Part shown: positions 45,966 through 54,835 of the stretch, piece after piece
Position numbering within the stretch: position 1 is the stretch's first letter
Layout: each line of letters begins with the position of its first letter
DNA from: Estrella lausannensis
GTDB taxonomy: Bacteria; Chlamydiota; Chlamydiia; Chlamydiales; Criblamydiaceae
Assembly (NCBI RefSeq): GCF_900000175.1
Contig: NZ_CWGJ01000012.1
Span: 186,001 to 250,000 of the forward strand
DNA length: 64,000 nt
Reading direction: 5' to 3'
Position numbers and translations under genes: made by a program
Notes under the pieces: model-generated
What the model was told of the DNA's origin: nothing
The model's input: only the letters and a program-made list of their open reading frames with translations
Databases searched by the model: none

Positions 45966-47353
45966 AAATAGCTGCGGATGAAGGCCGCTGCCTGCTCAAC
46001 GTCGACAACACCGCTTTTCTGAAGAAGAATCAAGGTGATACCGAGCGGACAGACATAGCGGATAAAAAAATGCCAAGGTGCAAAAATCCAGGTAAGCTTA
46101 GTCCCTTTCAAAAATTCCTCCCGGACAAATTCCTTATCCAAGGCCCAGCCTGAGTAAATTGAAATCAGCAGCCCCCCTATCGGGAGCATCCATACGGACA
46201 CAAGATCATCGATCGTCTGGAAAAATGTTTTACCATAGATCAATCCCCAGTTTGCAAACAGTGTGTCCGAACCAGAAAGGGCACTCGGAATGCCGAACAC
46301 AAAACAGGCAACACCGACCGTCAGTACTGCTTTTTTCCTGGTCCATCCATAAAGGTCCATCAAGTTGGCCGAAACAACCTCGACGAGAGCGATCGAGGAG
46401 GTCAGTGCTGTGAAGACGAAGAGGGTAAAGAATGCAGTCGAAATGATAATTGCTCCAGGAAGTTTAGAGAAGAGCAGGGGAAGAGTTTTGAAAACAAGTC
46501 CCGGACCTCCCTGAGGAGTTGTTCCAAAAGTGAATATAATCGGGAAGATGGTGATCGCGGCGAGAAGTGAAACACAGGTGATGGAAATACCTATAATTCC
46601 GCCGTTCATGGGAACATCTTCGTTCTGCTTCATGTAACTTCCGTAAGTCAACATGATGCCCTGCCCCAGGCTAAGTGTGAAGAAAGATAAGCCAAGGGCC
46701 TCAAGAGCCCCCGAGAAATTGAATTTACTCATATCCGGGTAGAAGATAAAACGCAGCGCTTCGCCAAAACCGTCCAGTGTAACGCTGTAGAGGCAAAGCC
46801 CCAGCATCAACACAAAAAGCCCCGAGGTCATGATGCGGCTCCAGTATTCAAGTCCGTGTCTGACGCCGGGATAGACGACGGCCACTGTCAGCGCCGTGAA
46901 GACAAAATGCCAAAACACGGTGATATCGGACGAGTGAGAGAGTGTGTTAAACATCGCTTCTATTTCAACAGAGCTCTTACCCTCATAAACCTGGTTAAGC
47001 GACATCAGCACATAATTGAGGCCCCAGCCGGCAATAACGCTGTAGTATGACATGATTAAAAAGGAGGCGGCAACACCCAGCCATCCCGCGATCTTCCACT
47101 CATGCCGGGTCGGCAAAGCCTCAAAAATTCCGACAGCGCCCCTCTGAGCTTTCCTTCCCAGAATAAGTTCTGCGACAAACACCGGCATACCGATCAGAAA
47201 GATGCAGGCAATGTACATGAGGACAAAAAGGCCGCCGCCGTTTTGTCCGGTCACATAAGGAAATTTCCACAACGTCCCGAGGCCGATGGCTGATCCTGCC
47301 GCTGCAAGAAGAAATCCGACTCTAGAACTCCAGTGCTCTCTCTGTTTATGCAT
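45962..47353 (-). CDS. Sodium-dependent amino-acid transporter (NSS/SNF family)
   Basis: 463 residues, about 12 transmembrane helices. TM1 carries the sodium/substrate signature GFLLAAAGSAIGLGTLWKFP followed by YVTGQNGGGLFVLMY; TM6 has GLSFFTLSLGQGIMLTYGSY and TM8 TALTSSIALVEVVSANLMD. These are hallmarks of bacterial LeuT-like and tyrosine/tryptophan transporters. Chlamydiae have such carriers for amino-acid uptake. The substrate is unknown. A B-type repeat begins about 35 bp upstream of the start. Confidence 0.93.
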   Translation of the reverse strand: MHKQREHWSSRVGFLLAAAGSAIGLGTLWKFPYVTGQNGGGLFVLMYIACIFLIGMPVFVAELILGRKAQRGAVGIFEALPTRHEWKIAGWLGVAASFLIMSYYSVIAGWGLNYVLMSLNQVYEGKSSVEIEAMFNTLSHSSDITVFWHFVFTALTVAVVYPGVRHGLEYWSRIMTSGLFVLMLGLCLYSVTLDGFGEALRFIFYPDMSKFNFSGALEALGLSFFTLSLGQGIMLTYGSYMKQNEDVPMNGGIIGISITCVSLLAAITIFPIIFTFGTTPQGGPGLVFKTLPLLFSKLPGAIIISTAFFTLFVFTALTSSIALVEVVSANLMDLYGWTRKKAVLTVGVACFVFGIPSALSGSDTLFANWGLIYGKTFFQTIDDLVSVWMLPIGGLLISIYSGWALDKEFVREEFLKGTKLTWIFAPWHFFIRYVCPLGITLILLQKSGVVDVEQAAAFIRSYF

Positions 47354-47388
47354 ATGTCCCTTTCAGTTTGGCGGCAAAGTTGCCTTTG

Positions 47389-47553
47389 TACGTAAAGTGT
47401 CTCGAAATCGGGGATTTTGGCAAAGGGAAAGCTCTCTAAAAAATTGAAAGTTTGCAAATCCCCTTCCATTTCTACTCTATGGAGGACTTATTATCTACCA
47501 ATCCAGAGGCTTTCTCAAAGCCCTCATGCCAAGTTTTGATAGGCTTTCGGCAT
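47389..47553. repeat. Family-B element (diverged)
   Basis: Left end GTACGTAAAGTGTCTCGAAA, right end AGTTTTGATAGGCTTTCGGC followed by ATGTAC; the arms GGCAAAGGGAAAGC and GGCTTTCTCAAAGCC and the central stem remain recognisable. Both ends have lost the TACCG/CGGTA consensus in part. Confidence 0.65.
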
Positions 47554-47665
47554 GTACGCTTCGAAAAAATTTTCAGCATATTAATCCACTATGGAGATTT
47601 TTTTTCGAAGCTTATAACTAAATTCAGCAGCAAAGCATACCGGTTTAATTTTTAAGACAGGCTCT
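47554..47665. repeat. Family-A element, left end replaced by the adjoining B element
   Basis: CGCTTCGAAAAAATTTTCAG followed by CATATTAATCCACTATGG is the A core; the right arm TTATAACTAAATTCAGCAGC followed by AAAGCATACC and the end AAGACAGGCTCT are complete. The left outer arm is missing, and the B element begins exactly where A has its TTATAAGCTTCG site. Confidence 0.7.
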
Positions 47666-47784
47666 AAAACAACTCCCTTTGAAAAAAAGCGACATTTTAG
47701 GGTATACATGGTGTAGACAGTCGCTTACGATTAGGCTAAAGTCTTGACGCGTGCCCCCTTTCCCCTCATACCAAGTGTTTAGAT

Positions 47785-49470
47785 ATGCACTCTTCTTATC
47801 AACCCAAACTACTGGCAGTCTTTAAAGAAGGCTACACCAAAGAAATGCTGGCTAAGGATATTGTAGCCGGAATTATTGTCGGCATCATCGCATTGCCGAT
47901 GGCCATCGCTTTTGCGATCGCGAGCGGCGCCCGTCCGGAAGAGGGCCTTATCACAGCAGTCGTGGCCGGAATTCTTGCCGGAGCGCTCTCCGGTTCAAGA
48001 TATCAAATCAGCGGACCGACCGGCGCTTTTGTCATCTTGGTCTTTGAAACCATCCAAAAATTCGGCTATCAAGGGCTTTTAATCGCAACGCTCATCGCCG
48101 GAATCATACTGATCCTGATGGGGCTTTTCCGCTTCGGCAAAGCAATGATGTTCGTGCCCTATCCGGTCATTATCGGATTTACGGCCGGCATCGCACTTTT
48201 TATCTTTACCTCGCAGTTGCACGATCTGTTGGGCCTGTCGACAGAAAATCCGCCGCCGCCAGGTTGCCTTGCCAAATGGGGGCTCTACGCCTGCAGCCTC
48301 CAGCAAGTAAACTTGTGGTCTTTGCTGATTGGATGCCTCTCTATCCTCTGCATGGCCCTCACTCCAAAATTCATCAAAAATCTGCCCGGTCCCCTCGTCG
48401 CAATTACACTGGCAACGCTGATCGCCTACTTTTTTTCCCTGCCGGTAGATACTATAGGCACTCGATTCGGTGAGATTCATGCCGCCTTACCCACCTTTTC
48501 TTTCCCCGAATTCTCCTTTATGGATTTGCCGCGCTATATCAAGCCAGCCATAGGAATTGCGCTGCTGGCGGGAATTGAATCTTTGCTCTCAGCCTCCGTC
48601 GCCGATGGCATGACAGGGCGCAGGCACAGGTCCAACGCCGAGCTTATCTCACAAGGTGTGGCCAATATCGGATCGGCTCTTGCCGGAGGACTTCCCGCTA
48701 CAGGCGCGATCGCCAGAACCGCCGCCAACATCCGTTCGGGAGCGGCAAGCCCGCTGGCAGCGGTTTTTCACTCGATTTCCCTTCTGCTGATGCTCTATTT
48801 CATCAGCGACTTGGTTGCCCTGATCCCCATGCCTGCACTGGCAGGGATTTTAATTGTTGTGGCCTATAACATGAGCGAATGGAGGCTCTTTGCTAAGCTG
48901 CTGCGCAGCCCGAAAGAAGATATCGCCATTTTACTCACCACCTTCGCCCTCACTATCTTTGTCGACCTGATTGTAGCGATCGAGGCGGGCATCATTTTAG
49001 CCGCCATGATCTTCTTAACCCGCATGGCAAGCTCGTCTACGACTTTTGATATCAAAGCTGCGTTTAACGAGGAGGAAAAGCAAGAGGACATCATGGCCCT
49101 CAGGCAACTTCATATCCCTAAGGGGACTGAGATTTATGAAATCTTAGGTCCGCTCTTTTTTGCGGCCGCCGAAAAATTCAAAACAGCTCTCTCCCGAATC
49201 AGCACAAGGCCAAAAGTCCTCATTTTACGCATGCGTTCTGTCCCCCATGTCGACGCTTCGGGAATGCGCGTCCTGGAGGATATCTACGAGAAGACAAAAA
49301 AAGAGGGAACTGTCTTGGTGCTGTCAGGTATCAAGAAAGATGTTCGCCGTTCACTGGATCATGCCGGCCTTTTGAAGCTGCTCGGTGAAGATAATGTGCA
49401 GCCTGATATCAATCACGCCTTGCAAAGAGCGGCTGCAATCTGCCAAGATCAGAAGAACCTCCAATTTTAA
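47785..49470 (+). CDS. SulP family anion transporter with STAS domain
   Basis: 561 residues. The membrane part (about 1-420) shows the SulP features DIVAGIIVGIIALPMAIAFA, GSRYQISGPTGAFVILVFE and GLPATGAIARTAANIRSGA. The C-terminal STAS domain (about 440-555) contains VLILRMRSVPHVDASGMRVL followed by EDIYEKTKKEG and SGIKKDVRRSLDHAGLLKLLG, the anti-sigma-antagonist-like fold. SulP carriers take up sulfate, bicarbonate or C4-dicarboxylates; the substrate cannot be chosen. It is followed by a small membrane protein and a YkgJ-type gene on the same strand. Confidence 0.94.
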   Translation: MHSSYQPKLLAVFKEGYTKEMLAKDIVAGIIVGIIALPMAIAFAIASGARPEEGLITAVVAGILAGALSGSRYQISGPTGAFVILVFETIQKFGYQGLLIATLIAGIILILMGLFRFGKAMMFVPYPVIIGFTAGIALFIFTSQLHDLLGLSTENPPPPGCLAKWGLYACSLQQVNLWSLLIGCLSILCMALTPKFIKNLPGPLVAITLATLIAYFFSLPVDTIGTRFGEIHAALPTFSFPEFSFMDLPRYIKPAIGIALLAGIESLLSASVADGMTGRRHRSNAELISQGVANIGSALAGGLPATGAIARTAANIRSGAASPLAAVFHSISLLLMLYFISDLVALIPMPALAGILIVVAYNMSEWRLFAKLLRSPKEDIAILLTTFALTIFVDLIVAIEAGIILAAMIFLTRMASSSTTFDIKAAFNEEEKQEDIMALRQLHIPKGTEIYEILGPLFFAAAEKFKTALSRISTRPKVLILRMRSVPHVDASGMRVLEDIYEKTKKEGTVLVLSGIKKDVRRSLDHAGLLKLLGEDNVQPDINHALQRAAAICQDQKNLQF

Positions 49471-49483
49471 ATCAAGGTGTGTT

Positions 49484-49606
49484 ATGCTGTATCCGATTTT
49501 TGCAAACCTTTTCGTTGAAGCCGGAATCGTGGGGATGTTCACCCTCGTGTTTCTTATCCTCTTTGTCGTTGCCGGCATTCGACAGAAATTGAAAGATTCG
49601 GAATGA
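49484..49606 (+). CDS. Small single-pass membrane protein
   Basis: 40 residues: MLYPIFANLFVEAGIVGMFT, a hydrophobic helix to about residue 30, then a basic tail ending RQKLKDSE. AGGTG lies 5 bases before the ATG and the stop overlaps the next gene's ATG by 4 bp (ATGA), which supports translation. No family recognised. It sits between SulP and the cysteine-cluster protein and may serve either. Confidence 0.6.
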   Translation: MLYPIFANLFVEAGIVGMFTLVFLILFVVAGIRQKLKDSE

Positions 49607-50049
49607 AAAAGACAAACAAACTCACCATCGCCGAGAAAAAAAAACCTTGGTATCAAGAGGGCCTTCAGTTTAAATGCACTGGCTGCGGCAAATGCTGCAC
49701 AGGTGCACCCGGTGCCGTCTGGCTAAAGAACAAAGAAATCGATAGCATTTCCGCCTATCTGAAGATCTCGAAAGAGGATTTCTTACGACGCTATACCCGA
49801 ATCATCGACGGCAGAATCTCCCTGATAGAAAAAGAGCGCTTCGATTGCATCTTCTTAGAAGGAAAGTTTTGCTCCGTATACCCCGTAAGACCCGTCCAAT
49901 GCCAGACCTTCCCTTTCTGGCCCTCTCTTCTTGAGTCCAAGGAGAATTGGGATGCGGCCAAGTCCTCCTGCGAGGGAATATCCCATGAGGCTCCGGTCAT
50001 CGACATTGAGATCATCGAGAAGGAGAAGGCGCGCTATCTTGAGCCCTAA
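49603..50049 (+). CDS. YkgJ-family cysteine cluster protein
   Basis: 148 residues. The N-terminal cluster FKCTGCGKCCTGAPG (CxxCxxCC) is followed by further cysteines in RFDCIFLEGKFCSVYPVRPV followed by QCQTFPFWP and in SSCEG, the complete pattern of the YkgJ/CxxCxxCC family, thought to bind zinc or an Fe-S cluster. Its molecular function is not known. Translation is coupled to the preceding 40-codon gene. Confidence 0.9.
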   Translation: MKKTNKLTIAEKKKPWYQEGLQFKCTGCGKCCTGAPGAVWLKNKEIDSISAYLKISKEDFLRRYTRIIDGRISLIEKERFDCIFLEGKFCSVYPVRPVQCQTFPFWPSLLESKENWDAAKSSCEGISHEAPVIDIEIIEKEKARYLEP

Positions 50050-50056
50050 ATTCTCT

Positions 50057-50860
50057 CTATCCGCGCTCCACTAAGAGAATTGGAGTCATATCAGCGACAA
50101 CACCCTGAATTTCCGACTCTCTATCCTGGTTGAAATCCCTCTCCTGCCGTGACGCAGAGCGCACAAATTTCACGACCCCATCGCTATCTTTGTAGTAATA
50201 TGCATAGGCCCCATTGCCAAAATATCGTTTGAGATAGTGCCTCTTTTCAAAATAGCCGACTGCCCGGTGAAAGAACGCTTCCCGCACAGCCTGAGGTGTT
50301 CCAAAGATCGTCTCCTCTCCTCGCCACACAATTCGTTTCCGCGCAAGATCGATGACTCCCAGATCAAGCACGACCGTATAGCGTATGAATTCTCTGACGT
50401 TAGCACACCCATCGGGGATACTAATCTCATGGCTGCTTGCCAGCTCCGCCCATAGCACTGTGTTTCTTTGGCACTCATCAAATCGCTTGTTCACCGATGC
50501 CAGACGGCCCACGGTCGGAATTTCACATCGGGACATGATATTCCTTAAAACATCATCGGGCATCTCACTAAACGGTTCAAAAGGGAAAGCCACCTTTCGC
50601 GCCTCGTACCCGCGAAAGATCTCCCGCCCGAGATTTCGAACTTCTTTTAGGAGGAAGGCCGTCAAAAGCGACAGCGCTGCCAGAGCGATCAACGCGACGC
50701 TTTTAATGGCCCTCTCAAGAAAACTCAAGGGGCGGTGATAGAAATGGCACCGATAGGATCTGCCCTCGATCTCCATAGGTTGAGTGCGCCCCGTAGGGTT
50801 CAACCCCGGCGGCGGAAGAAAAACTTCTCCGGGTTTTAAAATGGTCAGTGTCTTACTCAT
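50057..50860 (-). CDS. F-box domain protein with N-terminal membrane hairpin (candidate effector)
   Basis: 267 residues. After about 43 N-terminal residues comes a hydrophobic segment (FLERAIKSVALIALAALSLL, about 47-72) and a basic stretch. Residues about 97-140 form an F-box: FSEMPDDVLRNIMSRCEIPT followed by VGRLASVNKRFDECQRNTVL and WAEL, with the conserved MP..V...I, L....VN+ and W elements. The C-terminal 125 residues have no recognised family. F-box proteins recruit targets to SCF ubiquitin ligases, a complex that exists only in eukaryotes, so the protein is expected to act in the host. Bacterial F-box effectors are known in Legionella, Agrobacterium and amoeba symbionts. The hydrophobic module resembles those of two other proteins in this window. 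Confidence 0.75.
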   Translation of the reverse strand: MSKTLTILKPGEVFLPPPGLNPTGRTQPMEIEGRSYRCHFYHRPLSFLERAIKSVALIALAALSLLTAFLLKEVRNLGREIFRGYEARKVAFPFEPFSEMPDDVLRNIMSRCEIPTVGRLASVNKRFDECQRNTVLWAELASSHEISIPDGCANVREFIRYTVVLDLGVIDLARKRIVWRGEETIFGTPQAVREAFFHRAVGYFEKRHYLKRYFGNGAYAYYYKDSDGVVKFVRSASRQERDFNQDRESEIQGVVADMTPILLVERG

Positions 50861-51031
50861 GCCTTATCCTGGTACTTGATTCCGTTTTTGAAAAGAGTGC
50901 GACCGAGAGGCTTCGAATCGACACAGGTTATTAATGTTTAATACCCTACAGCATTTCGATCCGTTCATTCTTTCCCATAAAGGAACAAACTGCGTTTTGA
51001 TTGGCTACAGTATAGTGTATTCAAGGAAAAA

Positions 51032-51092
51032 TACCGAAAGCGTTTCGAGATTTATGCTGGCCGAAAGGAAAGATTTTGAGATCGCTTCAGTA
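51032..51092. repeat. Short family-B derivative (about 61 bp)
   Basis: TACCGAAAGCGTTTCGAGAT at one end, TTTTGAGATCGCTTCAGTA at the other, interior deleted. Lies 50 bp upstream of mrp. Confidence 0.5.
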
Positions 51093-51142
51093 TAAAACCG
51101 ATTTCAGTATACTTGGAAAATCAAAACTGACTCAAAACCCCT

Positions 51143-51931
51143 ATGAAAAAGAGAAAATTAGCACAAACAACCCTTCTGGTGGGCTCAGGCAAAGGGGGAG
51201 TTGGAAAATCCACTGTCTCCGTCAATCTGGCGGTCGCGCTGGCATCTCTCGGAGCCAAAGTCGGTCTTTTGGACGCCGATCTTTATGGCCCCTCTCTCCC
51301 CATTATGCTAGGACTAAGAAGGCTGTCTCCCCATACGGAAATTACCGCTGAGGGGAAAGAGCTGATCCATCCCTTTTATAAGTTTGGGATTAAAGCGCTT
51401 TCGATCGGCTTTTTTGTCGAGGAAGCACGCTCTGTTTTGTTCAGAGGTCCGCTTCTCCACGGCACATTAGAAAAAATGATCCGTGATGTCGAATGGGGAG
51501 ACCTCGATATCCTCCTGATTGATCTCCCTCCGGGAACCGGGGATATCCCGCTCTCTTTGTCCTCCCTGCTTGAAATTGATGGAAGCCTGATTGTGACGAC
51601 TCCTCAGGAAGTTGCAGTTCTCGATGCCCTGAAGGCTATCAACGCTTTCTATTCCCTTTCCATCCCTGTCCTTGGCGTAATAGAAAATATGGCCGGTTTC
51701 ACCCCGCCTGGATCGGCAGAGACATTTCATATTTTCGGCCAGGGAAAAGCTAAGGAGCTAGCCGACAAATTCTCTATACCTCTGATCGGCTCCATTCCCC
51801 TCAACCTAAAGATTCGGGAGGGAGGCGATGAAGGATCGCCCTCTGCCTGCCTTCACTCCGATACGCAATCTTCAGAAAGCTTCCACAGTCTGGCCCATGC
51901 CGTTCAACAATTACTCCAGGAGGCACCTTGA
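51143..51931 (+). CDS. mrp: Mrp/NBP35-family P-loop ATPase (Fe-S cluster carrier type), CxxC-less
   Basis: 262 residues. The deviant Walker A is VGSGKGGVGKSTVSVNLAVA, followed by LLDADLYGPSLPIMLGL and LLIDLPPGTGDIPLSL, all typical of Mrp/ApbC. The usual N-terminal DUF59 (MIP18) domain is absent, and the region after VLGVIENMAGF, where Mrp proteins have a CPxC pair that holds a bridging Fe-S cluster, reads TPPGSAETFHIFG with no cysteine. Family membership is clear; an Fe-S carrier role is doubtful. The stop overlaps the next gene's TTG start (TTGA). Confidence 0.9.
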   Translation: MKKRKLAQTTLLVGSGKGGVGKSTVSVNLAVALASLGAKVGLLDADLYGPSLPIMLGLRRLSPHTEITAEGKELIHPFYKFGIKALSIGFFVEEARSVLFRGPLLHGTLEKMIRDVEWGDLDILLIDLPPGTGDIPLSLSSLLEIDGSLIVTTPQEVAVLDALKAINAFYSLSIPVLGVIENMAGFTPPGSAETFHIFGQGKAKELADKFSIPLIGSIPLNLKIREGGDEGSPSACLHSDTQSSESFHSLAHAVQQLLQEAP

Positions 51932-53700
51932 ACACTCTTCTTTCATCGATCACTGATGCTAAAGCGAAAGAGAATATCGCTCTTTGGCTCGAAGGCACGT
52001 TCTCCGATCAGGATAAGCTGGCTGTAAGAGACCTGATCAGATCCTCTCCGAAGGAAGCCATCGATGCCTTTTACAAAAAGTTGGAGTTCGGCACCGGCGG
52101 TATCCGCGGAATCATGGGCCTTGGCACGAACAGGATGAACCGATTCACCATTGCGGCGGCGTCTCAAGCTCTTGCAGACTACCTGAAAGAGCAAAATCCC
52201 ATGAAAAAAAGAAGCGTCATGATCGGCTACGACAACCGTATAAACTCCCGGGAGTTCGCCGAAGAGGCGGCAAGGACATTTGCGGGCAACGGCATCCGGA
52301 CTTTACTCATCAAGCACCTACGACCCACCCCTTACATATCCTTTGGCATGCGCATGAAGGGGTGCGACGCTGCCTGCATGATTACAGCTTCGCATAATCC
52401 AAAGGAGTACAACGGCTTTAAAGTGTACTGGGACGATGGCGGCCAGGTTCTTCCTCCCCATGACTTAGGCATCATAAGAGCCTTCGAACGGATCCGGGAT
52501 CCCTCGTTCATCGAGCAGACGGAAAGCCTCAATCATCCATTGATTGTAGAGGAAGAAGAAGAGATCGATAGAATGTACCTAGAGACGTTGAAGTCTCTTC
52601 AGTGCCAACCGAAAATCAATGAAGAGTATGGTGATCGCTTAAAGATCATATATACCAGCCTTCACGGCACCGGGATCACTCTGATGCCTGAACTCATGAG
52701 TGCGTTTGGATTTTCGAATATCACCCTTGTCAAAGAGCAGTGTGTTCCGGACGGATCCTTTGCCGAAGCTCCTTCCCCCAACCCGGAGGAGAGAGCGGCC
52801 CTCAAAAAGGGCATTGAATTGATGATGAAGCAAAACGGCGATATCTTGATTGCTACCGATCCCGATGCGGACAGAGTCGGTGCGGCTGTTAATCATCAAG
52901 GTGAGCCCCATATCCTGACCGGAAATCAAATTGCCGCACTGCTTTCCCATCACGTGTTCCACTCCTTAAAAAAGTCCAACAAGCTGCCCCCAAAATCTGC
53001 CTGCATCAAATCGATTGTAACCACTGAGCTCATGCGAAAGATCGCCAACCACTATAATGTGCAGTGCTTCGATATCCTTCCCGGTTTCAAATATGTGGCC
53101 GAAAAAATCCGCGAATGGGAAAAAGGGGGCTTTCCCCATCAATTCATTCTTGCTGCTGAAGAGTCCTACGGCTACCTCTTCAGAACTGAGACAAGGGACA
53201 AAGATGCGCTTCTGTCCGCCTCGCTACTTTGCGAAGCAGCCCTAACAGCTAAGTTGGAAGGAAAAACATTAATTGACATTCTCAAAGAGCTCTATAAGGA
53301 ATTTGGCGTTTTCTTAGAAAAGCAGATGACTTTGAATTTCCCCGAGACAAAAGCCGGACGTGAAGCGCTAGCCCTCGCCATGGAAAAGATATTGACGACT
53401 CCCCCCACCTCTCTACTTGGCAAGCGAGTCATTTCCACTGGCGATCTTAAAAGCGGTGTCATGAAGAATCTTTTAGACGGAAAAGAGAGCCCTATCGATC
53501 TGCCCAAAACAGATATGGTCATTTTAAAATTTGAGAAGGGCTTGACCGTGATGATCCGCCCATCGGGAACAGAGCCAAAAATTAAAATCTATCTGATGAT
53601 AGAAAAGGGGCCTGATCAGGAGGTGGAAAAGGCTCTACAAGAGGCAGAGAGTGAAGCCGCTCAGGCATCCCAAGAGATCGCGACACTGCTGAAAAGCTAA
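51928..53700 (+). CDS. Phosphohexomutase (phosphoglucomutase/phosphomannomutase)
   Basis: 590 residues from the TTG at 51928, four bases after AGGAGG and overlapping the mrp stop. The phosphoserine loop is ACMITASHNPKEYNGFKVYW, the metal loop IATDPDADRVGAAV, the sugar-binding loop AAEESYGYLF and the phosphate-binding loop MIRPSGTEPKIKIYL. Length and the GTGGIRGIMGLGTNRMN start place it with the long PgcA/PGM2-like group, which interconverts glucose-1-phosphate and glucose-6-phosphate or related sugars. It could supply glycogen or nucleotide-sugar synthesis together with galE in this window. Confidence 0.95.
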   Translation: MNTLLSSITDAKAKENIALWLEGTFSDQDKLAVRDLIRSSPKEAIDAFYKKLEFGTGGIRGIMGLGTNRMNRFTIAAASQALADYLKEQNPMKKRSVMIGYDNRINSREFAEEAARTFAGNGIRTLLIKHLRPTPYISFGMRMKGCDAACMITASHNPKEYNGFKVYWDDGGQVLPPHDLGIIRAFERIRDPSFIEQTESLNHPLIVEEEEEIDRMYLETLKSLQCQPKINEEYGDRLKIIYTSLHGTGITLMPELMSAFGFSNITLVKEQCVPDGSFAEAPSPNPEERAALKKGIELMMKQNGDILIATDPDADRVGAAVNHQGEPHILTGNQIAALLSHHVFHSLKKSNKLPPKSACIKSIVTTELMRKIANHYNVQCFDILPGFKYVAEKIREWEKGGFPHQFILAAEESYGYLFRTETRDKDALLSASLLCEAALTAKLEGKTLIDILKELYKEFGVFLEKQMTLNFPETKAGREALALAMEKILTTPPTSLLGKRVISTGDLKSGVMKNLLDGKESPIDLPKTDMVILKFEKGLTVMIRPSGTEPKIKIYLMIEKGPDQEVEKALQEAESEAAQASQEIATLLKS

Positions 53701-53703
53701 CCT

Positions 53704-53780
53704 AAAAAAAGTGTCTCAAAATTGGGATTTGGAATCTTAAGATAGCATTCCAATGCCACACTTTGAGACACATTCAGTAT
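53704..53780. repeat. Short family-B derivative (about 77 bp)
   Basis: AAAAAAAGTGTCTCAAAATT and CACTTTGAGACACATTCAGT followed by ATA are opposite ends; the middle contains a small stem (GGAATCTTAAGATAGCATTC). It begins 4 bp after the stop of the phosphohexomutase gene. Confidence 0.55.
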
Positions 53781-53923
53781 AGTTCCTCTTTCACGCAAAA
53801 AATAGCCCTCATCTTCGTCTTGCTAGAGCATTGGCTCGTCTCTTCGATAATTAAGGGTGTTCTCTTGAAGATCATTGAGGCGATTTTCACTTCATCGCTA
53901 AAGACGAGGAGGGAAGCCAACTC

Positions 53924-54511
53924 TCACTTCGTTCTTTTCCTTGGAGCCCCCTCTTGCGGCTTCAATTCCGGAGATACTTGCCGCTCTCTTCTATATTCGT
54001 GAGCCCATAGCAGGATCGTATCTCCGGCTATGCCGGAACCATCCATAGACCCAACAATTTCATCATCTTGCAAGCCCAATTCGGCAAGATCGCCCACTGT
54101 CTCTTTATATTCGCTGTCTTGCCGGGATCTTAGTTGGGTCGAATTTTGGGGCTCAAGACGCAATGACAGCTGGCGTCCTTCAGTCCCCATGAGGACACTC
54201 TTGCTGCCATCAGCCTTTTTAAAATCCAGCTTCGGCAGTGTGCTGCGTCGGATATGATACATATGCTTTCTGCCCTTTAAAACCGATTTTTGAATTTCAA
54301 CTGCAAAAGGGAAGGCCAATCCCGCTCCCATAGTGGGCACGGCAATCAGGATCAGTAAGAAGAGATCGATGATCCGTTCGACAAGGGAGCTTTGGCGGGA
54401 AGAGAGGGTAATGACGGAAACCTTTTTACCATTCCAGTCCACAGATTCAAGAGCGACGATCTTATAATTTAAATGTTTAGGCAGATCTTTGAAATCAATG
54501 ACGGAAGCCAT
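53924..54511 (-). CDS. Hypothetical protein with N-terminal membrane hairpin
   Basis: 195 residues. N-terminal 38 residues are followed by RQSSLVERIIDLFLLILI and a second hydrophobic part (AVPTMGAGLAFPFAVEIQ), then a basic and later acidic hydrophilic domain ending PQEGAPRKRTK. No signal peptide and no recognised family. The layout (about 40 residues, SLVER-type amphipathic entry, hairpin, charged C-terminal domain) is the same as in the F-box protein at 50057 and near the start of the C58-like protein at 43887. I consider it a possible member of the same secreted family. Confidence 0.7.
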   Translation of the reverse strand: MASVIDFKDLPKHLNYKIVALESVDWNGKKVSVITLSSRQSSLVERIIDLFLLILIAVPTMGAGLAFPFAVEIQKSVLKGRKHMYHIRRSTLPKLDFKKADGSKSVLMGTEGRQLSLRLEPQNSTQLRSRQDSEYKETVGDLAELGLQDDEIVGSMDGSGIAGDTILLWAHEYRRERQVSPELKPQEGAPRKRTK

Positions 54512-54677
54512 AAAACCCTTAAAAATAAATAGCAGAAAATTAATAGGCTATATTTTACGAAAAATCATCGTTAATTTCAAATAACAAAACTATTTCAATC
54601 CACCTGCCTTTTACACCGAAAGTAACCCACCCATCCAGCTTTTGAAACTGTTTCGCTAGCGATGAAGGCGGCTTCTA

Positions 54678-54832
54678 TACCGAAGGGTCTCAAAATTTGG
54701 TGTTGAGACTGTGAAAAACATGGGGATTGAATGCGGGAGCGTTAACTCATATTTTTAATCATGAGAAACTTAATACCCCTCACCCCGAAACTTCTCAAAG
54801 CACTGATGCCAAATTTTGACAGGCTTTCGGTA
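54678..54832. repeat. Family-B palindromic MITE-like element, 155 bp
   Basis: Starts TACCGAAGGGTCTCAAAATT and ends GACAGGCTTTCGGTA, with TA on each side. The right end is 3 bp from the stop codon of the SDR gene. The central stem has changed (AACTCATATTTTTAATCATG followed by AGAAACTT). Confidence 0.8.
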
Positions 54833-54835
54833 TAA

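Noticed and set aside
48079-48480. 133-codon minus-strand frame inside the SulP gene
   Set aside because: Entirely within a clear SulP transporter; a frame shadow.
53763-54002. 79-codon plus-strand frame after the phosphohexomutase gene
   Set aside because: Starts inside a B-type repeat and overlaps the end of the well-formed minus-strand gene at 53924.
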